From Diphasiastrum complanatum (taxonomy: Eukaryota > Streptophyta > Lycopodiopsida > Lycopodiales > Lycopodiaceae): 64,000 nt of DNA. This document shows positions 35,312 through 46,994 of this stretch, one piece after another. The notes under the pieces were generated by a model that had not been told where the DNA came from, searched no databases, and worked only from the letters and a program-made list of their open reading frames with translations. How positions within the stretch are numbered: position 1 is the stretch's first letter; the number at the start of each line of letters is the position of its first letter. Location: NCBI GenBank assembly GCA_029204225.1, contig MU832670.1, positions 1 to 64,000 on the forward strand, read 5' to 3'. The position numbers were made by a program, and so were the translations under genes.

Positions 35312-35880
35312 CACTACAAAAATTGAACCATAGTAAAAAATATTGCACTTACAAAATGGGCCTCTAGATTGCCCCTTCCTCCCGATCCCAACTGACTTTG
35401 GCCATGTTTTAAGAGCTTCTCGGCGGCGGCCCTACGTTGTTGTTCATACTTTTGGGGATTGTTTTGCAACAATTCCCCTTTCACCTTCCTCCAATCCCTT
35501 TTGGAGCACCATCTAGGCTTTGTGGGATTCTTGGGATTCTTCATGGCTCTTCTCATCAATTGTCTTTTGTTTCGAATCCAAAGGCACATTGAATTCAAGG
35601 CCCAAGTCCTATTAAAAGCATTGGATTGAGGAAATTCAAAAAATAAAGTCTCTATTACTTTATTTTTATCTTGAAGCGATTGGGAGGACCAATCGATCAT
35701 GTAATCTTTACCAAAATATAAAGCAACTAAATCATGCAAATGAGCATGAACTACATTGCCACACGTATTTTTTATAACTCCACCACGTGGATTAAGATCA
35801 TAATACACACTACACAATTCCTGGGAAGGGGCATCCTCGGAAGCTCTTCTCTTGGATGATTCGCCCGAAGAAGATAACAC
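35312..35880 (-). pseudogene. En/Spm (CACTA)-associated transposase-like protein
   Basis: A 188-codon - strand frame starting MLSSSGESSKRRASEDAPSQ. LVALYFGKDYMIDWSSQSLQ, VIETLFFEFPQSNAFNRTWA, CLWIRNKRQLMRRAMKNP, then KRDWRKVKGELLQNN, QRRAAAEKLLKHGQSQLGSG resemble in layout the plant Ptta/En/Spm transposase family (PF03004-like): Trp-containing helices, a basic KNKR stretch, then an N/R-rich helix and H..G(S) motif near the end. CACTACAAAAA at 35312-35322 resembles a CACTA terminal repeat start, but it overlaps the 3' end of the frame and no partner terminus was found. The frame is open, but the element appears incomplete. Confidence 0.45.
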
Positions 35881-35987
35881 AAGATTTTTTATTCTATCTC
35901 TTTGTTGAGGAGATAGATTTTCAAACCAATCTTTTCAAGATGCTTTCCTATAGTGATGCTAGCTGGGCATCCCTCAAGGACAACACG

Positions 35988-36310
35988 AAGTGAAAATGTT
36001 TGCGAACACCTGGACGAGAAGACACGAACGCAAAAGATTCGCGAAAGAGAATTTTTCGCGATACAACAGGAGAAAGTCAGACGACGCGAAAGTCAAAAGA
36101 CACGAGGTGACACAAAAATCGTCACGACATCCTTTTCTACCCTCACGCACCCAAAAAAAAGGACCGACAAGATCATGCAAGCACCCAAAAGTACAAACAT
36201 CTAATCTGATAGCATGATGTTAGCATATACACTCTAGGTCGTGGCTAATCTGCCACTCTTGTGATTCATGATTAGTTGTAGATTTTTAATCACTCTAATC
36301 TAGAAGTTAC
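35988..36310 (+). repeat. Left half of an E/F-family LTR, split by copia G
   Basis: Starts near TGAAAATGTTTGCGAACACC and follows the reverse complement of the copia F LTR (24909-25701) through GCGAAAGAGAATTTTTCGCG to TAGAAGTTAC, where copia G begins. It resumes at 39932 after the duplicated GTTAC. Confidence 0.75.
36306..36310 (+). other. Target-site duplication (left) of copia G
   Basis: GTTAC directly before the 5' LTR; the second copy is at 39932-39936 directly after the 3' LTR. Confidence 0.85.
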
Positions 36311-36716
36311 TATTAGAATAACCCCAAAAGCCGAGATCTGTGTAACCATGGTCATTTATATTTTAGGCCCAAGTTAGTATGAAACTAACTTGTAGGGACT
36401 CGTGGGTCCACTAGGGGCCTATACATGTGAATTAAGTACCTAACTTTTTATTTGGAGTACTTAATTATTTTATGTAACTTATGGTAGCTAGATAGCCATT
36501 AGTCAAGTTATTGGACAGCCAACAGTCATGAAGGTAGATAGCCATCTTGGACTACTTATATGTAGCCATTCATTTGTATGAGACACACTTTTGTTAAGCA
36601 ATATACTGTTTATATTGGTTGTCCACAAGTTTCTACAAGAAGGTCATCTAACCATCTCTCTCTTCTCTTTGAGAATACTTTGTGTTAATGAATAGTCTTG
36701 ATTCTGGATTCCTACA
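36311..36716 (+). repeat. 5' LTR of copia G
   Basis: 406 bp, from TATTAGAATAACC (TG start mutated to TA) to GGATTCCTACA, followed at once by the primer-binding site TGGTATCAGAGCC (36717). Compared with the 3' LTR it lacks about 37 bp near the start and 4 bp in the middle (gagacacac versus gagatagacacg) but is otherwise nearly identical. Confidence 0.9.
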
Positions 36717-37305
36717 TGGTATCAGAGCCATTTTTCAAAATTGATTATTTGCTGGAGGGCACCCAATAGGCAGCCACATTTCTCCTCTTTTGGTTCATAA
36801 AAATTCAATCTTTTTTTTATTTTTGTGGAGAGAGAACAGTTCGGCTCCTTGTTTTTTGTGCAGGAAATTGCAGGGAAAAGCTTGGAACCTCCACTCATTT
36901 GGGAGCCAGCAGTAGGGTGCCCATGCTCAACTAGTTTTCATGTGATTAAAATCAAATTACATGCCTCAAATTTCAGATTTTCTTCTTGGAGGAGGGCATC
37001 CCTCTACCTTGAAGACAAATGTGTTTTTGACACATTTTTAGTGGCTGAAATTTTTTTGTTTTTGAGCCTGGAAGAAGGTCCTACCATCTGGTTGTGGTTT
37101 TGGCTTCATTGGAAGTCTGCATATTAGTTAGTATTCTGTTATTTCAACAGAATACAGCTACCTATATCTTCTTGTGAATGAGCTATTGCATGTGGTGTAT
37201 TGCAATCTATAGTGCTCATTAATTTAGCTTTGATCTTGTTGATTTTTTAGTAGATTTTGGCCTGGAATATGTTTTTCCCATCTACTATTAGCTGAATTTT
37301 CAGAA

Positions 37306-38240
37306 ATGGCTAAAGAATCTGAATCTATAGGTTCTTTGTTCAATGAAGATAGGTTGGATGGAGCTAATTTCTCCTTGTGGTGCTACATGATCAAAAACCT
37401 CCTTATTGCTAAAGGTTTGTTTGAAGTTGTAAGTGGTGATGAAGAGAGGCCACCTAGTTTGGCACCTACTACACCGTCAAGAGCTACTTCTTCAACACAT
37501 GTGGAGGTATCTTCCGAAGAACAAAAGAAGTGGGATCGACGTGATGCACAAACACATTTGTTCATAGTGCTATTCGTGAAGAAATCAATCCTACCTCACA
37601 TTCGATCATGCAAGACTTCCAAGAGTGCTTGGGAAGTACTTGCCATGATGTTCCAAGTGAAGAATACGACAAAAGTGCTTTTTCTACGTAATCAACTCTA
37701 TCATGCAAGAGGGTGATATGCTTTCAAATCACTTAATGAAGATCAAGGATCTTCGTGAAGAGCTTATTAGCATTGACGAAATTGTCGAGAACTCTCAATT
37801 TGTTTCAATTACTCTTAATTCACTTTCTCATTCCTATCTTCCATTTGTGTCTACTTTAAGATATCTCTTAGGGAACAACAAATCTCCTTTGAAGAGCTTG
37901 TTGGCTTACTTCTCCAAGAAGAGCAAACAAGGATTAATTTTGGTGAACAAGAAGATCAAGCCTTTTTCACCAAAGGCAAAGGCAAGGGCAAGTGGAAAGG
38001 TAAGCCTTCTTCTTCCAAGGATCAAAAATCCAAGGAAGGCCAAGATCAAGGATTCAAAAAGAAGGGTAAGTGCCATTATTGTAAAAAGTTTGGGCACCAC
38101 ATAAATGAATGTAGGAAGAAGCTTACTAAGGATAAAGAGAAAGGCATTGATACAAATACAGCCATGATTTCATTAGAACATCAAAAGGAGGATGATTATT
38201 TCAATGGAGATTTTGCTTTTGTCACTAACAATCTCATTTC
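37306..38240 (+). pseudogene. Copia G gag
   Basis: Starts ATG 37306 (MAKESESIGSLFNEDRLDGA, NFSLWCYMIKNLLIAKGLFE), a copia gag N-terminus. A frameshift at about 37703 leads into GDMLSNHLMKIKDLREELIS and FVSITLNSLSHSYLPFVST (UBN2 core). A second shift near 37870-38060 leads to the CCHC knuckle CHYCKKFGHHINEC (38070-38112). The gag is damaged by at least two frameshifts. The 84-bp-scale Lys-rich linker is normal for the family. Confidence 0.8.
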
Positions 38241-39357
38241 TAATTAAAATGAGATTTCTACCACTTCTCGACTTGCTGGTTTTTCAGCAGAAAACAACAC
38301 TACTTCGGCTTTGTAGGTTGCTATTTTTTCTTCCATTGATTGGATGATTGATAGCGGAGCTACACGCCATATGACTCACCATAGAGACGTCTTCACAAAG
38401 CTTATGAAAATCAAAGATGGAAGCAAGGTTCAAGTTGTTGACAACACCTCCTATCCAATTGAAGGCATTGGATCTATACCCCTCATTCTTTCCAATGGAG
38501 AAGAAAAGTACATTTGAAATGTACTTTATGTTCCTAAGATTAAGAAAAATCTCATTTCGGTCTCTACAATCATGAATCAAGGATTGATTATAGAATTTAA
38601 ACAAGACAAATGTCTTATAAAAGATCCAAAAAGATCACTTTTAATTGTTGCTTCGGGAACATTGTGAGGAGGTCTGTTTTTGTTGGATATTTATGAACCT
38701 AAAGCTTTGACATCCTTTGGTCTTGTTGCTACTAAATCACATGCATTGGAGTTGGCTAAACTATGGCATGCGAGGTACAGACACCTCAATTTTGGAAGTT
38801 TGAATATGTTGAAGGAATTCAACATGGTGGAAGACACTCCAAATATGGAGCATCCCGAAGGACATGTATGCGAAGGATGCATACTTGGTAAGTTTCAACG
38901 GAAGCCTTTTCCTATTGATGGGACTATCAAAGTTGGTGATAAGTTTGCCTTAATTCATAGTGATGTATGTGGTCCAATGAGGACCGAATCCATTGGTAAA
39001 TGCAAGTACTTCAAAACTTTTATTGATGATTTTTCAAGGTTTACATGGATCTTTCCTATGAAGGCAAAATTTGAAGTTTTTCAACGCTTCGAAGATTTTC
39101 TAGCTATGATAGAAAATCAATTTGGGCATACTTTGAAGATACTACGTACCGACCGAGGAGGGGAATACATTAAAAGTACGTTTGGCACGTTTCTTCAAAG
39201 CAAAGGCATTCTACATCAAATGGCTACACCTTACACACCGCAACAAAATGGTGTTGCTGAGAGGAAAAATTGCACAATCATGGAGATGGCTCGTTGCATG
39301 TTTAAGGCAAAAGATGTTCCCCACAAGTTTTGGGCTGAAGCGGTTATTACTGGATAA
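38241..39357 (+). pseudogene. Copia G protease and integrase
   Basis: Protease site DWMIDSGATRHMTHH (about 38337-38381) and VLYVPKIKKNLISVS after in-frame stops. From 38680: HHCC region with one His altered (LWHARYRHLNFGSLNM, CEGCILGK), integrase core with first Asp in HSDVCGPM, FIDDFSRFTWIF, second Asp in LRTDRGGEYIKS and Glu in NGVAERKNCT. All three catalytic residues are present. The frame ends at FWAEAVITG, where it is joined directly to the RNase H tail: the integrase C-terminus, RT and most of RNase H are deleted. Confidence 0.85.
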
Positions 39358-39484
39358 TATTGCAGATGTGTTCACTAAGACATTGCCTAGAGTTCGATTT
39401 GAAGCTCTTTGTGAAGCTTTAAATTTAAAGCAACATGATGATTTTCTTACTTAGTGAATACATGTCATTTTCATTTAAGGAGGG
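39345..39484 (+). mobile_element. Copia G RNase H tail and polypurine tract
   Basis: DNIADVFTKTLPRVRFEALC (the copia polyprotein end, VADIFTK-type) to a stop at 39452-39454, then the purine tract TTTAAGGAGGG (39474-39484) directly before the 3' LTR. The tail is joined without spacer to the integrase core, showing a clean internal deletion. Confidence 0.8.
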
Positions 39485-39931
39485 TGTTAGAATAATAAAT
39501 GTAAATGATGTAGAAGCCATAGGTTACTATGACTTAAAAGGTCGAGATTTGTGTAACCATGTTCATTTATAGTTTAGGCCCAAGTTAGTATGAAACTAAC
39601 TTGTAGGGGCTCGTGAGTCCACTAGGGGCCTATACATGTGAATTAAGTACCTAACTTGTTATTTGGGGTACTTAATTATTTTATGTAACTTATGGTAGCT
39701 AGATAGCCATTAGTCAAGTTATTGGACAACCAACAGTCATGAAGGTAGATAGCCATCTTGGACTACTTATGTGTAGCCATTCATTTGTATGAGATAGACA
39801 CGCTTTTGTTAAGCAATCTACTGTTCATATTGGCTTTCCACAAGTTTCTACAAGAGGGTCATCTAACCATCTCTCTCTTCTCTTTGACAATGCTTTGTGT
39901 TAATGAATAGTCTTGATTCTGGATTCCTACA
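39485..39931 (+). repeat. 3' LTR of copia G
   Basis: 447 bp from TGTTAGAATAATAAATG to GGATTCCTACA, followed by the target-site duplication GTTAC (39932-39936). It keeps the TG...CA ends and is the fuller of the two LTRs. Confidence 0.9.
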
Positions 39932-39936
39932 GTTAC

Positions 39937-40461
39937 AGGATGTGACTATATACTTTCTGGATGATACTTGATACATACATGAAGTAGTCTAATGCTAGTA
40001 AGCAAGAAGACGAAATTACAGAATACGAGTCCGCCTGCGTGCGAGACAATTTTCTGCATAGGATCTGTAGATCCACAAGTCCGCTAGTAAGCGAGACATT
40101 ACTCATGGGAGAACTGTATTTTTCTCTCACGCCAATGCACTGCATGAATTTGCATGCAGTGCTTGAAGAATCAGAAGAATCAATAGATGATTTTATAGCT
40201 GTTGCGCACATATCACTCTTATCATATCTGATCTTGAATGCAGATTAATCCTGCTGTTATTCGTATGTCTGATTCACTTGTTCATTTAATTCCTCACCTG
40301 GGTTTGAATTTTGTTGAATGTTGTGTTATTCTTAAAAAATGTAGATCAGCAGTGCCTGTCTACTTTCTGGAGGACTGTAGGAATGATACAGCTGGCAGTG
40401 ACCAGCAATTATCTCTGAAATTCATCGGAATCGTTTGCTTTCACAATTGTTTTTTGTATCA
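39937..40461 (+). repeat. Right half of the E/F-family LTR split by copia G
   Basis: Continues the LTR begun at 35988 and matches the reverse complement of copia F LTR (24909-25340): TCCACAAGTCCGCTAGTAAG, CTCACGCCAATGCACTGCAT, CTGGAGGACTGTAGGAA. It ends near GTATCA (40461). No primer site follows, so the host LTR is a solo LTR or a 3' LTR. Confidence 0.75.
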
Positions 40462-41170
40462 TTAGTGGAGGTGGGTCATATTTGCTAGAATTCTGGAATT
40501 TGTTTTCCAAGTGAGAGAGAAGCACTTCAACTTCTCATTTGTGAAGTTTTGTTTAATTTCAGTTTCTTTATTTTGAAGTTTTGCAGGTTCATTTAAAAAA
40601 AAAAACTAACCTAACCCTACCTGCGCACAGCCCTAACCCTACCCCCAGCCCCGTCCGGCGCCTTCGTGGCCATTAGCTCCATCACCAACCGGGAAGTTTA
40701 TTTGAACTATCATCAATTGGCAATTAGTCGAGTTAGGTAAAAACCAATCGAACCATCATCAACCGGGTCGAGTTAGCCAAGCCGAGTTAGGTAAAAACCA
40801 ATCGAACCATTATCAACCGGGTCGGGGTAGCCGAGCTAAAACTCACGGGCCACGGTCCTCCTCCTCACGGCTCCCTAATTTCATCTCAACCGAATTTCTG
40901 TCTCTCTACCTTCTATAACGAGCACCCACATCGTTGCAGCAACTGCTAAACAAATTTGTCGTAAATTTTTACAATTTTCACGGTTCGTTGTATTTTTCTA
41001 CGAGCACAAGAATGGGTCATGTTTATAGAATTCAATTCTGATTTTTCCTTTAACCCTCCTTTTCTAAGTTGTTTATTTCAGTTCCTTCTAGTTATTTGAA
41101 ACCCCATAACTTCCTAGTGTAAGTTCGGATTTCAATAATTTGAAAACAAAAAGTGATCGATGAGCCTAGT
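40462..41170. other. Spacer with a 54-bp tandem duplication; no gene recognised
   Basis: 40729-40782 and 40783-40836 are two near-identical 54-bp units (cgagttaggtaaaaaccaat...). Two CCCTAACCCTA-like stretches at about 40605-40640 resemble telomere repeats but are too short to count. Part of this may be the untranslated leader of the gag relic at 44569, split by gypsy I. Confidence 0.45.
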
Positions 41171-41500
41171 TGTCATGCCCATGACTGGTCTCTGGTAGTG
41201 TGTCCATGATAGGAATCAGTAGACCAACAACCCGTAAGTTAATTGTGACTATAAGGGAATTGGGGTCCTTACGTGTACATGGTCATAATTAATGGTTGTA
41301 GGCCTAAACACATGGTGGTGGAGTTGGTATGGGTCGCTCAATGAGTCATTAGGGAACTGGATGACGTGGCCTAGATAGGTTGCAAAGGTGTCCAGTGAGG
41401 TGTCACAGTGCACTACTAGTGGTGCATGGGCCTTGGAGGCTATAAGTATACCTATTGGGCTCTCACTAGTGTATGCTTGATTCTATGATTGGCAGCTACA
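41171..41500 (+). repeat. 5' LTR (partial) of gypsy I
   Basis: TGTCATGCCCATGACTGG... is about 330 bp homologous to the 3' LTR at 43765; homology ends at GGCAGCTACA, where sequence switches straight to RNase H. The right part of the LTR, primer site, gag and most of pol are deleted. Confidence 0.75.
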
Positions 41501-42960
41501 TCGTAAGGCCAGATGGGTAGAACTCGTGCAAGAATTTGACTTTGAAGTGCGGTATATCAAAGGCACCTCTAATCAGGTGGCTGATGCACTTAGTCGAATT
41601 GGTGAAGTAAACAAACTTTCCTTCACTGAGTTCAGTACAAACTTTTATCTCTCCTTGAGAGGTCTTTATGAGAAAGACCCACATTTTGGACCAATATGGA
41701 ATAGGATTCTAGCAGTTACATCAAGCGAGACTGATGTTCATGGTGATCAGTCTGGGGGAAAGGATAAAAAGAGTACTGATGACTTCTCTATCCGTAATGG
41801 ACTTTTGTTCATGAAAGGAAAGGTTTGTGTGCATGATGTGGATGTTATTAAAAATAAAATTCTTTATGAATGTCATGACTCACCATGCGCAGGACATCCC
41901 GACATACATCGTACATTAAATTTGGTAGGAAGGGACTTCTACTGGCCAAAAATCAAGCCCTTTGTAGAATCTTATGTGGTCAAGTGTGACCAATGCCAGT
42001 TGAATAAAGTTGAACGCCATAGCGGACTGTTGCATCCATTGGATATCCCAGATAAGAGATGGGATAGTATTTCCATGGATTTTGCGGTTGGCTTACCACG
42101 GACGAATAAACAACATGATGCAATTTGGGTTGTGGTCGACCGTTTGATTTAGCTCACATTTGTAGAGCGTCTGTTTGGACTTTACGAATTACCAAGTGAT
42201 ATTGTGAGTGATCGCAATCCGAAGTTTACCGGTCACTTTTAGTCGGCCGTGTTTGCTAAACTAGAGATGACTCTGAGCTTGGGTTCTTCTGATCATCTTG
42301 AGATGGATGGAAAATGGAAAGAACAAATCAGACGATGGAACTAATGCTTTGAGCATATGTTTCCTGACGACAATTTGATTGGGAGAAGTATCTTCCATTA
42401 TAATAGTTGCAAGCATTCGGCTACTGGTTATAGCCCATTACGGTTTTGAGCCTAGGTCACCCATTGCAATAGAGACTCGGACGATCAAGTTTAAGAAGAT
42501 AGCGGACTTTCTACATGATATGTAGGAAATGCTATGGATTGCACGTGAAAATATCTAGTGTGCCCAAAATAGAGACCAAGATTATGCAAATCTGAAAAGA
42601 TCATTGAGAGACTTCCAAGTGGGGGATTGGGTATATTTGAGAATCCTGAAGGATTCTAGTGTAATGTGTACCGACGAACATTATAAACTGTCTCCTAGAT
42701 GTAGAGGACCGTATCAGATCTTGAAAAAGATCGGATTCTTAGCTTACCAATTGGAACTCCCAGAAGGATCTCAAGTACATCCGGTGTTTCACGTAAGTCG
42801 ACTCAAGAAGAGTCTACATGAACGAGAGCATCTTGGATCTGGAGATCAATTGGACCTGTTGGATGAATCATCGGGTGTATCTCGACTTGAACCCAAAAAG
42901 ATATTGGATACAAGAACTAAATGTGAAAAATTGCCTACATTGGCAAATCTAGCCATGTAG
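41501..42960 (+). pseudogene. Gypsy I RNase H end and integrase relic
   Basis: RWVELVQEFDFEVRYIKGTS and NQVADALSR (RNase H end); integrase zinc finger HDSPCAGHPDIHRT with CDQCQLNK; core start RWDSISMDFAVGLPRTNKQH (first Asp); after a stop, LYELPSDIVSDRNPKFTGHF (second Asp). The third motif is eroded (DGKWKEQIRRW, usual DGQTERVNR). From 42604: GDWVYLRILKDSSV, PRCRGPYQILKKIGFLAYQL and HPVFHVSRLKKSL, the gypsy integrase C-terminal GPF-like region. Ty3/gypsy; no chromodomain tail is readable. Confidence 0.85.
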
Positions 42961-43751
42961 AATATTGTACATTTTGTCAATATTGTTTGTTGGTTACTTG
43001 AATGGCCAAAGTGCCACTTGTACATACACACCTAAAGTAGGTTACCACGAGTCAAGAGGAGAGGTTGTGTCTATTTGGTAGTGATTCCTACTTTGTAGGA
43101 TCTAGACCATGATTTATGATGAGATTTGTACCTACCATGCACCTACCAAGCATGACTCTTGGATCTAGGCTAGGGTTTTCACATTAGGGCAAGAAAGTGG
43201 AGTCTACTTCCTTATTACATGCTGGATTTTCACCTAAATTTGCAAAGGAAGTGTGTTTTACTATGTATTTCCATTCTCCATAGTGAGAAGATAGAAACTT
43301 TTTTGAGCCTCAAGGAGAAACTCGAGTTTCCTCTCATTGTATGGTGATTACTCTATTTTTCAATGAAACCCAGCTTTGGCACTTTGTAAACACTGTCTAC
43401 AGGCTGTACTATAGCCTTATTTCCACACGTGTGGAGTTGGATTAGACTATTTGATCAATGCTTTGATTGTCTCTACTTGTTTCCTATCAAGCTGCTAAAC
43501 TAGATCTTGTTTTCTGATGACTAGTTTCTGATAGATTGTTTAACAAGCATACAATCACCTTGTGGATCATTCAAAGATCCATTTATGGTCCTTAGTACTG
43601 TACTTTTCACACTAAACGATTGAGAAATCATATAGTTACCGAGCATTTGGTTTGATGGAAGAGATGTACATACAATGATGATGCCTGGGAACATGTAGGA
43701 CGCCTAAGGAAGAACTTTCATAGTTTTAAGTTTTGAAGACAGATCTTGAAT

Positions 43752-44260
43752 AAGGGGGGAAGAATGTCATGCCCATGATTGGTAGAGGGTAGCGTGTCCA
43801 TGCCAGGGATCAGTATACCAACAACCCGTATGTTAATTGTGACTATAAGGGAATTGGGGCCCTTATGTGTACATGGTCATTATAAATGGTTGTAGGCCTA
43901 AACACATGGTGGTGGAGTTGGTTTGAGTCTATCAGTGAGTCATTAGGGAACTGGATGACATGGCCCAGATAGGCTGTAGAGGTGTCCAGTGAGGTGTCAC
44001 AGTGCACTACTAGTGGTGCATGGGCCTTGGAGGGTGTAAGTATACCTATTGGGCTCTCATTAGTGTATGCTTGATTATGTGATTGGTAGCTACATGCTGC
44101 TAGTGTGATTTCTCTTTCCATGACTGTGATTGATCCATAGCTTGGGGGCTAGATCCGCATGATCTAGGTTTGGTTGGGTTGGTTTATCCACCACTCGTTC
44201 CTTTTGTTGTTGCGTTGCTTGGCATGCTTAGATTTGTGTCCTGTGTTTAGGACTTTATAT
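43752..44260 (+). repeat. Polypurine tract and 3' LTR of gypsy I
   Basis: Purine tract AAGGGGGGAAGAA (43752-43764) followed by TGTCATGCCCATGATTGG (43765). Over 330 bp it aligns with the 5' LTR with frequent substitutions, indicating some age. The 3' terminus is not certain. Confidence 0.75.
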
Positions 44261-44568
44261 GAACACTGAGAAGTCATTGAAATTTTGTAATTATAATTTT
44301 TCTCATTTATTTTTCAAGACCCCTTTTCTTGAGTCAGTTTTTATGTGTTTAAATTTGTTATTTTCAAATCTTTATATCTTTTCCGTTTTAGCTCATATTA
44401 GAAATTTGAACATAAGTGCTAGTTCATTTCAGTTTGTTACCTTCATTCCTCGAGGACTCAAAACCTTTAAGTGGGTGGAGAGGAGCATTTTACCAACCTG
44501 TAATATACCATTCTGAACAAATTTCAGTTGTTGAATTCATAGTCTACAGATCTTCATTATCATTAATA

Positions 44569-45681
44569 ATGGATTTTTATTATTGTAAAAACATTCAACT
44601 TCCATCTAATGACGAATTACAGTCTGAAATCACACTTTATGACCTTGCTTTTGATGGACAACCGAATTCAATTAATATTGAAGATTGGTTAACTAGACTA
44701 GAGGTCCACTTTCATCATCACCATTTTTCTGAAGAGAATAAAATCTACTTCGCTTCACTGTGCTCAAGGACAAGTTCGAGCATGGTGGGATACCGGAGAT
44801 CCAATCACCAAGCTTTGGTGTTAATTCAAGAATGCTTGCATTGATAGTATTACTAGATTTTACATGAAATCATTCAAATCATCTCAAACAAACTAGATCT
44901 GTACAATTATTTAATTAGTAATTCTTGGCATTGGTTCCGAAGACAAAATTTGAGTATAGAAAATGTTTGAACTACTATGTGAATTTTCTTCAAATGTATA
45001 TAAAAAATGTGCTTCAACCAACTTTTTCAAGATCCATTTATGCAGCCAATTTTAAGAAAGTACACGATATGATGGATTGTGCACTTGCTCTGGAGCACTT
45101 ATCTACACACCAAATCAATGAATGGTGGGAAGTCACTTCCCAACATAATCTTTATTGTTACAACCGACGACTGTCTAAATACGTTAGTCCTACATTTGAT
45201 GGAAGCATTCACTCCATTCAAGTAGACAATTGGCTAGAAGATTTGGAATATAATCTCTACTATTTTGGAGGTATTGGTGACAATGATATGGTTTTCTTTA
45301 CTTCATCGGGTTTCCAAGGATGTGTTCAGTCATGGTGGAACGTTGTTCAAGCCTTAAATTTCAAAGCAGTTTGTAGACATGTCTTCAATCAATCCGACTT
45401 CATCCAATGGTGTTCTTTGAACCAGAACAGTTGCTGAGTACAATTGGGAATTTCAGCAGATGGTTCCAGTATTTGATTATGGAGAAGTATATCTCGTCCA
45501 ATGCTACATGTATGGTTTACGACCACAATATCGAAGTGTTGTAGAAAATTATCTGCAAACTACTTCTCTCCAACTTGAGTTTCAATTAAGGGCAACTGTG
45601 GAATATGCATTAGAGTATGAGCAACAAGAACAGAGGCTTAAGTTGGAAGTCAAAAGAAAAGAAGCCGAAACATGTACATGA
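44569..45681 (+). pseudogene. LTR-retrotransposon gag relic
   Basis: Sense chain with frame breaks: LYDLAFDGQPNSINIEDWLT, RLEVHFHHHHFSEENKIYFA (44569-44844); a second, similar unit FDGSIHSIQVDNWLEDLEYN, LYYFGGIGDNDMVFFTSSGF with SWWNVV (45180-45340); and FDYGEVYLVQCYMYGLRPQY, LQLEFQLRATVEYALEYEQQ (45460-45681). Hallmarks of gypsy-type gag (F.G....DWL..LE...W; YRRGL-like motif). The doubled FxG...DWL..LE motif suggests an internal duplication or two related modules. No pol follows. Confidence 0.6.
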
Positions 45682-45918
45682 AAGTGAAGGAACTTCTGAT
45701 GATGAAGATGATCCCAACAATGAGTCCTATTAGCAAAGTGACAACGATGAAGCGGATGAGCGAAGCAATGACAATGAGTTAGATGAGAAAAGCGACGACA
45801 AAATTCAAGTCACAGTACAATTGCAAGCAACAAAAGTCCAATTTAAGATTCGGGTCAAATTGCAACAACAGATAGTCAAAATCAAGATTCAGGCAAAAGT
45901 CAAGATCCAGATCAAGAT

Positions 45919-46173
45919 GTGAAGATAATCGAACATCCTTTCGAGTTTCACTTCAACCATCAAAGTCTGGAACTTGACCTACATCAATGTCTTAATCTGG
46001 TCAATGGACAAGCAACTATGGGTCGTCATATTGAGAATATTGCTATGCTCAAAGAAATTCAATCAAGGCATTCACCAAACTTTCAAAATGAGGACTATAT
46101 GGCACCGATATTCCATGGCTTGGAATTGAGTGGCTTTTTTAAGGATCCGATCTACAAACCAACTCAAAATTGA
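45919..46173 (+). pseudogene. Unidentified frame downstream of gag relic
   Basis: 84 codons (EHPFEFHFNHQSLELDLHQC, HIENIAMLKEIQSRHSPNFQ) with no recognisable motif. Preceded by an Asp/Glu/Gln-rich stretch (45680-45910) that continues the gag C-terminus in broken frames. Probably a retrotransposon remnant. Confidence 0.3.
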
Positions 46174-46239
46174 TTTGGGAGCCTTTGAGAATATTTTTAT
46201 TTTTGACAACAATCTAATGGAGTATGAGGTATTCATTTG

Positions 46240-46994
46240 ACCTATCTTTCTTTTTTCCATTTAAAGAAGCCTCCCCTTGATCTTGCCCTCCAGACCACTC
46301 AATTTTGTTTTTGCCCTCGAATTTTCCCTTGATGAACATAGCCTCCTCTCCAACTTGAGATGTTGATGTAGATCCACCTCTTGCTTGAGGCCTATATTCT
46401 TCATTTATCAAGATCTCTTGAAGATCAAACCAAACTTGGAAAATTTCTTTGAATAGTAAGACTCTGTATAATGTTAGCATGAGCATCCAACAGAGTTATT
46501 AAGAATAATTTGAACAAGCTCTTCTTCCTTAATGCTCTCATCAATGCAAGCTAACTCGTCATTCAAAGCTTCACTCTCAAAACAAAAATATTTGGACTCT
46601 CTTCATTCTTTTGCAAACTTTGAAAGATTTGTCTTCTTAGACTCAACACTCTAGATGTAGACTTGGATTCATAAAGCTTCTTCAAAGCTTTCCAATCCTC
46701 ACTTGATGAAGTACACTTACCAATTTCCTTGAGAAGTTCATTGCTAACATTCATCTTTATCATGTGTAGTGCTCTTTTAGCTCTCTTGTCATACCTCAAT
46801 TGTTTTTGTTGTGTTGCTGGCCTCTCCTCCAAACCTACAACAATATCCAAAACACCATTCATCTCAAGAAGTGATTCCATCCTCACTTTCCACAATGAAT
46901 AGTTGCTTGAGGTAAGCCTATCATTGGCTTCCAACATGTCTCCACTTGTAGCCATGTTGCAATGGTCCTTCTCTTTCAACCTATTCCAATGCAC
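46240..46994 (-). pseudogene. Copia H gag relic (family D)
   Basis: Two - strand frames. 46563-46994: MLEANDRLTSSNYSLWKVRM, LEERPATQQKQLRYDKRAKR and LKKLYESKSTSRVLSLRRQI; 46214-46486: LQEILINEEYRPQARGGSTS, then a Lys-rich linker. The protein matches copia D gag closely and reads straight through the place where D is frameshifted at 11280. It stops before the zinc knuckle near 46240, where the other relic begins, so the element is 3'-truncated. Confidence 0.8.

Noticed and set aside
40600-40640. CCCTAA-like interstitial telomere repeat
   Set aside because: Only two short imperfect pieces; too few units.
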